The notes under the pieces were generated by a model, which was not told the DNA's origin, ran no database searches, and worked only from the letters and a program-made list of their open reading frames with translations. A stretch of 64,000 bases of DNA, from the NCBI GenBank assembly GCA_032718475.1, contig JAUCBJ010001045.1, positions 1 through 64,000 of the forward strand. The letters run 5' to 3'. This document shows positions 32,540-46,508 of this stretch, piece by piece (position 1 is the stretch's first letter; every line of letters begins with the position of its first letter). The position numbers and the translations under genes are program-made. This DNA is from Nemertoderma westbladi (taxonomy: Eukaryota > Xenacoelomorpha > Nemertodermatida > Nemertodermatidae).

Positions 32540-33706
32540 TGTAAAAGCTTTTGCGGATATACTCAGTCCCCCTCGCCCGCAAGGTACCGTTATAGGTGTT
32601 TTAACGGACATAAAAGTCATTCTTCTATATGCGTGCTTTGGCGGACATGGTAAGGCAAAAAACCCGCAATGCACCAAATACCCTGGCACAGCTTAGCCTT
32701 GATGATTCAGATTACGACATCTAACAGCTGGTTGCTGACATGGAAACGGCCATTGGACACATGGTTCTTTGTTTAGCTTAACAGCCAATCAGAGCGATTT
32801 TTTCTGTCGATGTGGAGATATTTGGCCGATCGTGCTAGGAGTGTTCAGTCTTACTGTTTTTCTTGATACTGTTGTGTTGTTTCTATCTAGGCCAGGAACA
32901 CCGGCTCTAGAGTCAATTCGTTTTCATACTTTAGAAGAAACATTAGTAGGCTTAAATTATAGAGCGTATAACTGTTATCTTATCTCACTTCAGTCTTACA
33001 TTATCGGTTCAACATACATTATTATACTGCTATTTACTGTTGTGTTTTGGTTGAATATTATTTGGAGAACATCTATAAAGAACCCAAATTTCCCAATTTT
33101 CTTGATACACTACAGGTTAGAGAGACGGGTTATATATAGCGATTGCGACTTATATTATTGTGGTTTGTAGTGAATTTAATGCTATTTGATAAGCACTACA
33201 TGAGTCCGTTGCTGTTCTCTTTATATATGATAAAATTCATTGACGGTCGGCAAATTAGTGAGCAGTATTGTGTGTTACCGGTAGTGTGCCTGATTGTGAC
33301 TGATAACTAAGCATTTCCTAAAGAATGCGCCTCATACGTGAATCATAAGCCTCACCGACTTACCGTTGTGATTAGTATAAGTCATATCTCTGTTTACCTA
33401 GATAGAGCGCCACGTCCTAAAGGAACTGTTAATATTTCCCGAAAGTGAATAATATTAGTCAGAAATTATTTATTAACGATCAATCGAATAATACAGTAAG
33501 CTTACACTGCAATAATAATCTAAGCCCTCAGAATCCAGTCTCCCGGGTATATCCAGCGGGTGAATGGACGCGCACTAGGCTGGCTTCTGCTAATGTTGTG
33601 TTTATTGGTATTAAATATTTGTCAACTTCTAAAGTCTATTTATAAACCAAAAGACATATAAATTTTGGCAGGTTAAACTGCTAAAGGTCTTCAAAAGCGC
33701 GTACAA
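32540..33706 (+). repeat. 3' LTR
   Basis: 1167 bp, near-identical to 20442-21615 and followed immediately by C18 (33707-33724). Confidence 0.9.
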
Positions 33707-33760
33707 CCCCCCCCCCCCCCCCCCAGATTTTTCTACAAATCGTTATCATATCGCTGGTTA

Positions 33761-34506
33761 ACTAGTTCCACTCACCGTCGATGACCCCATGAAGCCGGAA
33801 TTTCCGATTTTGCCTTTAAATTTTTTTTAGAAGCGTTTTAAAAAAGTGTCTTTTGAGAAATCGCACCCTCCGTATCGTGGCCATTCTTCACATTGGTCGT
33901 AATTTTTTCATTCTAATTTTCATCTTCATCCTATTTTTTCATTTTTCATTTCTTTTCATCCTTTTTTTCATCTTACGTTACAAGGATTCCAAATATGTAA
34001 CAATATCTGAATTTCGTTGAGAAACAGCTGAGATATAGGCGTTCAAAGATTGCAAGAATTATCCTTCGCTGAAGGCCATTTATTCTATTTAATAAATACA
34101 CGATGTTCTGGAACATTTTGTTTATGTATGACTAGCTACGCAATAGATATATTGGATAGGAATACCGCTGTTGCCAACCAACTTATAAAATAAATAACAC
34201 ATTCTAGAATTTTGTGTATTTATTAAATATAATAAATATGGCCTGCGGCGAACGATAATTCTTGCAATCTTTCAACGCCTATATCTCAGTTGTTTCTCAA
34301 CGAAATTCAAACATTGTTACATATTTCGAATCCTTGCAAGGCAAGCTTTTTAATGATATGAAAGATTCTTCACTAATGTGAAGAATGGCCACGATACGGA
34401 GGGTGCGATTTCGCAAAAGACACTTTTTTAAAACGCTTATAAAAAATTTAAAGGCAAAATCGAAAATTCCGGCTTCATGGGGTCATCGACGGTGAGTGGA
34501 ACTAGT
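33761..34506. repeat. 746-bp palindrome (foldback) inside the hAT-like element
   Basis: Left arm from ACTAGTTCCACTCACCGTCG (33761 to about 34112) pairs with the right arm ending CGGTGAGTGGAACTAGT (about 34212-34506); the loop is about 100 bases. Pairing continues outward across the C18/G13 tracts to 34620 and, beyond the LTR insertion, to 20371. Confidence 0.85.
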
Positions 34507-34907
34507 GGTGTTTCAAATTTCAAGCAATATAATAAAGATTATTAGACAAATCTGGGGGGGGGGGGGTCCGTGTCATCAGAAAATGACACTATATTACGGG
34601 ACATGGTGTATTATAATATTAGTAATGTATGGCCTACATAATTACTGCAATAAATGTATAAAAAGATACCCTAAATTAATGAAGGGGCCTACCGTAAGTA
34701 GGACAGTCAGTCCTGTAATACAAAATTTATAAATTTTGACATCTTAATATTGATCAACGCTGTGGAGTTTATTCGAGGAAGGCGTTTTTAAGTTGCTTGG
34801 ATGAGGATGCCAGGGAGCGTTTATTCGAGGGGGTGGGTCTTATTCGAAGAAATACGTAAGTTGGATGTAAACAAATTATATTATACACATATCTGGTTAC
34901 GCCACTG

Positions 34908-35374
34908 GTCTAAATATTAATTCCAGAACATATATTTATTTAACATGGGGGTGAATCAATCAACTCGTAGTACTGTAGCAGAAATAAGTAGAAACATACT
35001 GTAGTAAAGTAAACGTAAGATTCTATTGGTTGCCTGTCAACTGGAGTAGCGGGATGGCGATTGGGGAAGGCACATGTGTGGGCAGGGCTTCCATCCAATG
35101 AATGCTAACATGTATTGTAACTGTACAATGTACAGTTGAACAAAATAGGATGGCCCTTAGTATCCAAAATGTCATAAATATTCATTCCAGAACTTGTATT
35201 CATTTAACATGGGGTGGGTGGATGCAGATCAATAGTGCGAATAGTGTGGAATAGTGGCACAGACAAGGAGACACAGTATAGAAAGTGCGTTGATTCTATT
35301 GGATATCTGACTCGAGGACTGGGGTATCCCAGTGAGCGTATACAAAAGGGCTTCCCTCTAATATTGGTAATAAA
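34908..35374. other. intergenic, weak 268-bp duplication
   Basis: ATTCCAGAAC...CATTTAACATGGGG at about 34918-34950 recurs at 35185-35215. No gene seen. Confidence 0.45.
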
Positions 35375-35632
35375 TGGGAGAATCTTTTAGGCTCGTTAAG
35401 ACAAGGAATGCCTGTTCACCACCATGGGTGATCTTCCACAGTAAACCCTTCCACTCTGTTTCCCAAGTTGCCTTGGTTCCCATTTGTCGACCACTGAAGG
35501 ATGAAAGCCGGGGTTGGGCTAGGCTGCAGCATTTAAAGCACTGTGCCAAAACAGTGCTGCCCCATCTAGGGATCGAACCCGGGCTCCCTAATCGGAAGCA
35601 CAGTAATGTCACCACTAGACCAAGCTGCTGCT
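35375..35632 (-). mobile_element. tRNA-derived SINE
   Basis: On the minus strand an RNA polymerase III A box (TGGTCTAGTGG, 35622-35612) and B box (GGTTCGATCC, 35579-35570) lie in a tRNA-like head. A unique body follows, with AAATGGGAACCAAGG. The 3' part at 35463-35405 is one copy of the 63-bp unit of the large satellite at 46538-56228. The sequence beyond it (about 35400-35375) also matches the left edge of that satellite. Confidence 0.75.
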
Positions 35633-35989
35633 AGCTGCTGCTATAGATGCTAGCTGCTATACATATACCAATATTGGTAATACAATGCTCAATACTGTAG
35701 TACAGTATTATTATAATATTATTATATTATATTATTAGTATTAGTATTATTATACATAATAGGTTATGGGCGTATTATTCAGTAGTAGCCTATTTAGTAT
35801 TGTAATTGTGTTGTTAACAATATTAATTATATAATTTATTGTACAGTATATCTTTGGGGCTAATATATTTTACTACTTTAATTAATTAATTAACCTATTT
35901 TTAATCTCACTCTAAATAATCTAATACTGTAGGATATGAAAATCTTTATACAGTAGGAATAGGTTATTAATTATTTAACCTATTTTTAA

Positions 35990-36869
35990 TTGATTAATTG
36001 GCTATTATAATATTTTTTTCAAAATTGTTTTTATTATTTAATCTAGAGATTCCAAATTTAAAAAACCGTTTAGCAAGGTCTATCTTACTTCTCGAGATAT
36101 GGCTGTCTGTCCGTTTGACTGTCGGTCTGTGCGTCATTATGTTTGTCCGTAAATAAAAATCATACTATATGTCTAAAAAATTCCGTTTATGTGTATTCGG
36201 AGTCGGTGACTTCATTTCTGATGTCATTATTCAAATTTGGCCTTGTCTTTTCTGTCTGTATTCCTGTCAGTCTGTCCGTCAAAATATAACCGATAGCCTG
36301 CCAGCCAAACAGACAATTTGGAAGTCATCAAAAATGTTAAAACTGACACTCCTAGTCGCAGAATTCATTTCGAGTGTCAGTTTTAACTAAACTTTTAGCC
36401 AGATGGTGTGACCTTTTCTTATATTTGACGGACAGATTGTCGGATAGTCAGAAAGACCGACAGAGAAACAAACAGACTAACTAGATTTCATTAAAAGTGA
36501 AATCTGACCTCTCTGAAATGAAAACAGCGACCAGGAAAACCCCCATAGCAATAATTTTAGCACGATTTTGTGGTTTCGTATTGCTGCTGCTAGATATAAT
36601 TGACAGACATTCTTATATATTAACAGACAGTTTTTGCGCGGGAAGGTTCAAACTTTAAGGGCAATTATCTCAGAATGACATTTATCATTTTTAAAACACT
36701 ACTCCTCTGCCATTTTTCAACCAAATCTTATGATTTTAGGCTCATTCGAAAGGGTTTCGGCAGTTCTTTAACATTTATCTTATAGAATTTAGAAAAAACT
36801 GGCGACGATAAGATTGTTATATTAAACTATAATGGCCATTTAAAAAAAAGTGAATTTACTCCCCCTTAA
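35990..36869 (+). mobile_element. TTAA-family element, copy B (decayed)
   Basis: Shares CCGTTTAG, TCTCGAGATAT, multiple CTGTCTGTCCGT words, GCGCGGGAAGGTTCAAACTT and TTTTTCAACCAA with copies A and C. The right end is CCCCC-TTAA at 36861-36869; the left end is uncertain. Several TCTGTC/GACAGA runs appear. No transposase. Confidence 0.6.
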
Positions 36870-37660
36870 ATGATTCTGAGCTGTTTTATGTAAACATAAA
36901 GTACGCTTGAGAAAGCAAGTCTTTATCTTGTTTAGGTCATAGAAATCTGTAGCTTTAAACTGCCAGATTTCCATGAGACCATAACATGTTTGAACAGTTG
37001 GATCGTACTGTGTAAGTTGAAACAGTTTGATTGATGTGTTTAGTGACAATAGACTAGGATCTCTGATAGCATGTATCGACTTGAACGCTTTACACTGAAC
37101 GGCTCTTACATGCAAACTGAAAGAAAGCGTAGGCTGTAACACAATCCCTAGATATGTGTGATGGTTAACGATATCCACTTGCTTGCCATCGTATACGAAC
37201 TTGTCCGCGTTGCAGAGTCTTCCACCACGTCTAAACTTTAGGATTTGAGATTTCTTTAAGTTTGCCGTTTAACTTCGCTCAAGTGTAAGTCGCATCCAAT
37301 GCTTCCTGGAGAGCTTCTCTTGAATCGGTGAAGAATACCAGGTCGTCCGCAAAAAAAAGGCAATTACCGATTCAGCTCCACGCATAATGAATTTTATAAG
37401 ATCCCAGATAAAAAGTATAAAGAGACAGTCACCCTGCAATAGACCTTGCGTCTGCTTGATTCGCTTTGACTTCCGAAAACCGTCAAAGATGTACATGTAC
37501 AGTAGTTTGGGCTAAGTATAGCTTTAATTAGTTTTAACAATCTCACATTTACTTTAAAGACATGCTCGAGCTTATACAGATCCTTTGATCGCGGAATCGA
37601 ATGGAAGGCTTTTTGAAAGTCTATGAAACAAACATACCGGTATATAAAGGGTTTCTTGGT
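36870..37660 (-). pseudogene. non-LTR retrotransposon reverse transcriptase relic
   Basis: Minus-strand pieces in different frames give RT motif A (CFIDFQKAF), a QGLLQGDCL-type motif, the catalytic FADDLVFFTDS (through a T-run frameshift near 37350) and VDIVNHHTYLGI of the RT thumb region. It abuts, and its frame reads into, the TTAA element end at 36869, so one insertion truncated the other. It is not functional. Confidence 0.75.
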
Positions 37661-38261
37661 TTGCCTAGGTTTGTCTTTATTCGGGTTAAAAGAAGGTGTA
37701 GAGTTTGTATAAAACCTTTGTCACACTATATTTCCATGTAGTAATCAAATTGTTAGGAAGAGATAATAACAACGTCCAGAGGTAAAAAGTTAATGATATA
37801 GACCCAATAAGGAACCTCATAAACTTATCCGGACCGCCAGATTTAACGTTTTTCTTCCTCATGAGTTCTTTCTTCTATTATATTATTATATATTTATTTT
37901 ATTATTTATTTATTTAAATATTTACTTTATTATTTTTCTTTTATTTATTATTTTATATATTTATTTTTATTATACATACATACACGGATACATGCTTATG
38001 AACATATCTTTGCCATATATATTCATATTTATGTGATTCTACAATATTATGTGCAAAAATTAATATTTTATTGTTATTCTGGCGATGCATAAGATATATT
38101 CGCCTTAATGCTCGATAATGTATATTGCCTTCTCTAATAACGCCATCTTCGTTCACTCCATGCAGCCATGTAAATGTAAATAATGAAATGTTCTAGAACA
38201 TTTTTGTAAACGGCAAGAGATCGCTAACTAAATTGAGAGGAGCAATATTCCTACAGCTCGT
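37661..38261. other. AT-rich intergenic, no gene seen
   Basis: Low-complexity TATT-rich stretch around 37870-37980. Nothing else recognisable. Confidence 0.4.
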
Positions 38262-38555
38262 ATGCTATGAGATATGAGATATTTTGAGATACTCTGAGAT
38301 ATTTTGAGATACTCTATGAGATATTTTGAGATATTCTATGAGATATTTTGAGATATTCTATGAGATATTTTGTGATACTCTATTATGAGATATTTTGAGA
38401 TACTCTATGATATTTTGAGATACTCTATGAGATATTTTGAGATATTCTATGAGATATTTTGTGATACTCTATTATGAGATATTTTGAGATACTCTATGAG
38501 ATATTTTGTGATACTCTATTATGAGATATTTTGAGATACTCTATGATATATTTTG
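38262..38555. repeat. ~22-bp minisatellite TATGAGATATTTTGAGATACTC
   Basis: About 13 imperfect copies with recurrent TTATGAG and TGTGATAC variants; the variant pattern repeats as larger blocks. Confidence 0.9.
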
Positions 38556-39643
38556 ACGCAATAATGATGGTCATATTTGTAAGGGTTAACACAACTACTT
38601 GTATGTTAGCAGAACTCCTGTCAAAGATTTTTGAATGTTGAAGACAAGGACGCTAAAGGGACATACGATTTTGTACCTCACATTATAGGTAGTGTAAAGT
38701 ACCTGACAAAACGTCGGACACATGTCCCTAATCATATGTCAGCTCAACTTGTTACGACAATTTTTTTGTCACTACAATTGCCATTATTGATTGCCATATC
38801 TTAGCACAACTGCAAGTCGGATATCCCAGTATGTTTATTACTCTCACGTTCTTACTAAACTAACGCCTATCGTGTGAGTTGATAATGCCAGAATGCGACT
38901 CATTTTGTCGCCTCTCCCTGTTAATTACGTTCACTCTTACTAACTCCACCTCCACCTGTGATTTGATTGTCAACAAAACCAACACTAACAGAATCATCGT
39001 TAAATATCGGCATTTATAATTTCCTACTAGGATAAACAAAAACAATAATTAAATGTGAGTACGTTAATAAAATTCAGATCAAATATTAATTTATAAATAT
39101 TATTTTAAGACTAAAATATGTTACTTAATAAAATCAATGAAACTCAAACAGACAACACTACTACTGTAAGCTTGCTTTGCGTGTTTATAAACAGTATTTT
39201 ATGGCTAAAGATGGTGTAGTTATTATTATTATTACACCCGGATTACGCCCCGGTGGCTATAATTAGTAAAATTGTGTGTATATTTACTTAGATTGGCACA
39301 GAGCAACACAAATTAAATTATGTATTTATACATCTATAATACATACATATACGATACGTCATACGAGGTAAAATAACATTATAAAAGAGATATTGGAAGA
39401 ATCGAACATACAATTATACATAATAATCAAATATGCCGTAGGACAGGCAACGCATTGAAATTATAGACTATCTCGCTCAAATGGACCAGTCCCGTCCATG
39501 ACAAAAAATATACAAAATAATACATTAAGTCGCTCAATTATACTGTAATTAGAAGAACGAAACTTATGTTGCCCGTTGTGGAATCAACTCAACCGTATAA
39601 AATTATATATAACGTTGTGTCTATCTGAATGATCTCCCGTGAA
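38556..39643. other. intergenic, no gene seen
   Basis: AT-rich sequence with no supported gene, RNA or transposon end. Confidence 0.4.
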
Positions 39644-40411
39644 TTACTGCACCAATATAACATAGCTGGAAGGAGTGTTTTTGTTTTTCATTTGTGTTTT
39701 TGTTTTTTTGTTTTTTTTGTTTGTCATTGTTTTTACACCATACTGATGAACAGCAGCAGTCTTAGATGTTAGCGATGGAAGATTCAATAACCATGAATTT
39801 CTTACGTACTGCGCAAAAATGTATATTTTTGATAATCCTGTGATGTGTTGTACGAGCCAATAATTATAGATGTAATTTACTGTTGCATTATTAGTATTGA
39901 ATAAACTATATAATAATCTCAAATTGTGCAATCTAATCGAGGTCCCGACGTTTGGTTGATTCAGCAGTCTGTTGAGAACGTTGTTGTTCACATAGTTACC
40001 TACTCGTAGCACTTTATGTATACATTTATGTATGGATGTAACAATGTCTTTCATGTTGTTCTCGGTAATCATCCCGGATCCATAAAGTACTGAGGGCAGC
40101 ACAATGGTTGACCATATCTTAGATACCACACATAATGGGATACTGTCAACACAGAGTCCCCTTAATTCAATTCGGTTCGCATGCGCCCATATCATCCATC
40201 CTATGTATGTATGGAGATGTATGGAGATATCTAGTATGGAGATGGGCTGTAGAAATATATTATTAACGAACCGGAACGTGATTGGCGCTAGTTTGTAGTA
40301 CCGGTACTTCATCAATAGAAAGCAAACCTCTAAATTTGGAAAAAATAAGTAAAGGAAAGCATTGCCTGCCTGGTAAAGCCTGCTTGGAAAACAGTAAAAA
40401 TATTGATCCAC
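39644..40411 (-). pseudogene. LINE reverse transcriptase C-terminal fragment
   Basis: A 255-codon frame whose middle (KIWSTIVLPSVLYGSGMI, then IHKVLRVG and LLYSLFNTN) fits the region after RT in LINE polyproteins, where I/V-W...LP-x-LLYG is typical. The N-terminal and poly-Lys C-terminal parts are not conserved and there is no ATG at the frame start. No catalytic motif is present, so it is a relic. Confidence 0.55.
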
Positions 40412-40440
40412 AGGGAATTTAAACTCAGGTCTACAACTGT

Positions 40441-40518
40441 GCTATGTATTTAACCTATGAATGTGTATTTAACCTATGAATGTGTATTTAACCTATGAAT
40501 GTGTATTTAACCTATGCT
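40441..40518. repeat. 19-bp tandem repeat, four copies
   Basis: TATTTAACCTATGAATGTG repeated four times with the last copy diverging. Confidence 0.9.
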
Positions 40519-40769
40519 GTAAATTTTCACTGATTTCTGGGGGAATTTTAGTGATTTCCCAGTTTTACTATGTTTTAGTAGGGCGTGCTCGGCGATGAGT
40601 ACATTTAGGATCACTGATTTGAGGCAGTAGATAGGTTGACTTTTCTACTTATTGTGATTTTCACAGTGTACCTGTACCTGTATCTGTATCTATAATAGTG
40701 TATTCCTGTACATTGTAATTTATTAACATACAAGTGATTCGCCAAGATGGGATTTTCGTCAAGCTCTCA

Positions 40770-41596
40770 CATTGACATGTTATTGCGTCTAGAGCAGAAT
40801 TTAATGTGGATTTCAAATCTGTAAACCGCTTAGAGAGATCTCTTTTAGTTCTCGAGTTATCGTGGAATATCTGTCTGCCAATGTGTCTGTCAAAATGTAA
40901 GACAGACAGACAGACATCCGACAGACGGACTGACTCCATTCCACCAAATATTAAAACTGATCCCGAAAACCCCAATAAATATAATTTTAGCGCGGTGGTG
41001 TGCTTCCTTCATGTCAGACACTATTAACCAACCAGACCCCATACAGGTAGCTTTGCGCGGGAAGGTTTGAACTTTGTAGGTAATTTTCTCAGAATGAAAT
41101 TTTTTCGCACGAAAAATGCTACACCTCCGCCATTTCTTAAGCGTTTTTTTCAATTTTTGCTTTATATGAAAGGTGAAAGCTTCAATAAATTTCACGCACT
41201 TTTCTTAATTTAATAATATTTCCCCATTTTTTAATGAAAAATTACAAAAAAACATGGGTTTTTTTCGATTTTTACAAAATTGCCAATTATAAGAAATAGA
41301 AAACGAAAATAAAAAAGTGTTGAAAAATATGATGAAATTGAACATGCTGGTTCCTAAAATGTGTGGTATCGAAAAATAAAAATGGAAAATTCCGGAGGAG
41401 TAGTCTTTTTAGTGAAATATTTTAAATCTCACGCAGGGCGCTAGGAGGCGCTAAAAAATTTTTTTAAATTTTTATGCACTTTTAATGATCCTCTCTTCGA
41501 TGGTATATCGTTTTCTATGCATTATGCAACCACATTGGAGACATGTACAAAATAAGAAAAAAACATAGGGGGGGGGGGGGTTACCCCCCCCGTTAA
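40770..41596 (+). mobile_element. TTAA-family element, copy C
   Basis: Shares GTAAACCGCTTAGAGAGATC, TTCTCGAGTTATCG, the CAGACAGACAGACA run and GCGCGGGAAGGTTTGAACTT with copies A and B. The right end is G13-TTA-C8-G then TTAA (41568-41596), the same self-folding homopolymer terminus. The left end is not resolved. Confidence 0.65.
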
Positions 41597-42575
41597 ATTT
41601 AATCATATAGCCAAGAAATAAACATAAATTTTATACTTTTTTTGACTTTGGGTTAAACGGAAATAAACTAGAAAGCCAGCAAGCTGGCCGGGAAGGAGCC
41701 CGGGGGAAGAATCCTAGTCATAATACTCCTACAGCCAACTCTCTATGTATTCCTTTGCGACAGCTGTCAATGAATGCCGAAATACATTTAATTTCGCGAC
41801 AAAATAATACAAAAAAACGAAATATATCGAATACCACACATGGAAACGATATAAAATTTTGTAACGCAATTATGAATCATCAAAGTAATGTAATTGCAAA
41901 ATTTCATTAAAAAACGCCAGGCAGGAAGTGCCTGAACCTGGATTACGATCTGTGAGTGAGTGAGTGAGTGTTATATGACCTGATATTTTAACAGTTAAGT
42001 ATCCCGCTGTTGTCGAGCGGGATCCTAATTATTTTTTGCAATCGGGGAGAATGTTGATATAAGAATGTTGATCCCCAAACCAAAGCCAATTTATGCAATA
42101 TTTCAAAGAAATTAAATTTGGTGGTTTTATTAAAAGCAATGCCAAGTTATTATTACTCCCCCGACCATCAAAAGGTAACAAAATGGAAATACTACCGCTA
42201 TTCGTTAGAAATATTCATTGAAATTACGTCGTAGACGAATTATTGAGATTATTAATACAGTATCAACTGCACCAAAGTCTCACAGTAACTATTACAGCAT
42301 CAACAACTCAACGTAACCAAATCAAAACTCATACAAATAACTCATAAAAACTCATATAAATAGTACTAATTAATTATGAAATTAATTTCAACGAAATAGC
42401 ACCCCTGATACACTGTTGGTATGTGGACATTATGACACACTGCTTATCAATCAAAGAGGGGCATTTTGCAATAACAATGATGGGTTATATAATAAATATA
42501 ATTAATTAATTACTGACAACAATTAACACCATAGCCACAATACACAAATTATTACCACTAATAATTTATAAACAA

Positions 42576-42581
42576 TTTATT
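42576..42581 (-). promoter_or_regulatory. putative polyadenylation signal of beta-tubulin
   Basis: AATAAA on the minus strand, 146 bases after the tubulin stop codon. Confidence 0.5.
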
Positions 42582-42688
42582 TTTTAATAAATGGAGGGGA
42601 TGAGGGGAACAATACTTGACTTAATCAATTACACGAGTGCTTGGGATAGTGAAGAGTCGTTTCGCGTTTAGTTTGGTTAGATAAGGGA

Positions 42689-42710
42689 GGGGGGGGGGGG
42701 GGGGGGGGGG
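42689..42710. repeat. poly-G tract, 22 bases (C22 in the tubulin transcript)
   Basis: Uninterrupted G22, 16 bases beyond the tubulin stop codon on the transcript side, so the 3' UTR would begin with a C22 run. Confidence 0.95.
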
Positions 42711-42726
42711 TATGCCATGCCAAATC

Positions 42727-45986
<3,260 letters not shown>

Positions 45987-46273
45987 TACTCTGGAGTCCC
46001 GAATAGACGGGGCTGTTAATTTTTGAAAAAAAAAATCCATCCACAATTCTCTTATTCCAGACACCACGACGACTAATTTTTTCTAAAAAATTTAGTACAT
46101 TTTTAATTATGAGTAAATAACGTTTGTTCTCATAATAATTGAGAGTTGAAAGTGAAAGAAAACAAAAACCGTGTACCGAGTATACCACCGGTAGCCGTAG
46201 GTACTACTGTACCTGTACCTGTACGCCTATACAAAATTTTACACCCACCACGTTTATTCGGGACTCCAGAGTA
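45987..46273. mobile_element. 287-bp MITE with 19-bp perfect inverted ends
   Basis: TACTCTGGAGTCCCGAATA (45987-46005) matches the reverse complement of 46255-46273 exactly. TA at both outer edges is compatible with a TA target duplication (Tc1/mariner type). No coding content. Confidence 0.75.
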
Positions 46274-46508
46274 GATAGCTTATGCAAACAAGCGGTACAG
46301 TAATTGGAACCTGGCTTCTGATGGGGGAGTAAATAAAGGGTTGGATATTTATGAAGTGTTCAGCATTGGGAGTTAGTGTGGCGTCTCCCCAACCTTACAC
46401 CCGAACATGTCAGCCACTGACCAACCTGATAGCTCTGCTATAAAAGGGAAGATAATAATGGCGAGCTGTGGAGAACTATCTCTGACGGTGATACATTCAT
46501 TATTTGAA

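Larger units (their letters stand above)
20442..33706 (+). mobile_element. young, pol-deleted BEL/Pao-type LTR retrotransposon
   Basis: Two near-identical direct repeats of 1174 and 1167 bp start TGTAAAAGC and end GCGTACAA. By direct reading they differ by one substitution and three indels, so the insertion is recent. A purine-rich tract, GGGAGCGG, abuts the 3' LTR. Both outer flanks are poly-C, consistent with insertion into a C tract that gave an all-C target duplication. Inside are a 2.2-kb leader with tandem duplications, a gag-protease frame, a 2.5-kb non-coding part with a nested MITE, and an extra ORF before the 3' LTR. No standard tRNA primer site (TGG...) follows the 5' LTR. It would need enzymes from a relative to move. 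Confidence 0.85.
20195..34907. mobile_element. hAT-like non-autonomous element, split by an LTR retrotransposon
   Basis: Termini CAGTGGCGTATCCA (20195) and TGGTTACGCCACTG (ends 34907) are inverted repeats differing by one base and match the CAGTGGCGTA-type ends of many hAT transposons. The flanks GTCTTAAA (20187-20194) and GTCTAAAT (34908-34915) look like a slightly diverged 8-bp target duplication, the size hAT elements make. Removing the LTR element (20442-33706) leaves about 1.45 kb. That remainder is largely a palindrome: arms 20371-20441 plus 33707-34112 pair with 34212-34620. No hAT transposase is present. Confidence 0.7.
41597..42726. other. beta-tubulin 3' side and intergenic
   Basis: Contains a (GTGA)n run at about 41952-41970 and a small hairpin ATCCCGCT/AGCGGGAT at 42001-42023. 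No further gene seen. Confidence 0.5.

Noticed and set aside
32769..33170. 133-codon hydrophobic frame inside the 3' LTR (and a shorter one in the 5' LTR)
   Set aside because: It starts at TTG rather than ATG, is truncated by an indel in the other LTR and has no recognisable domain.
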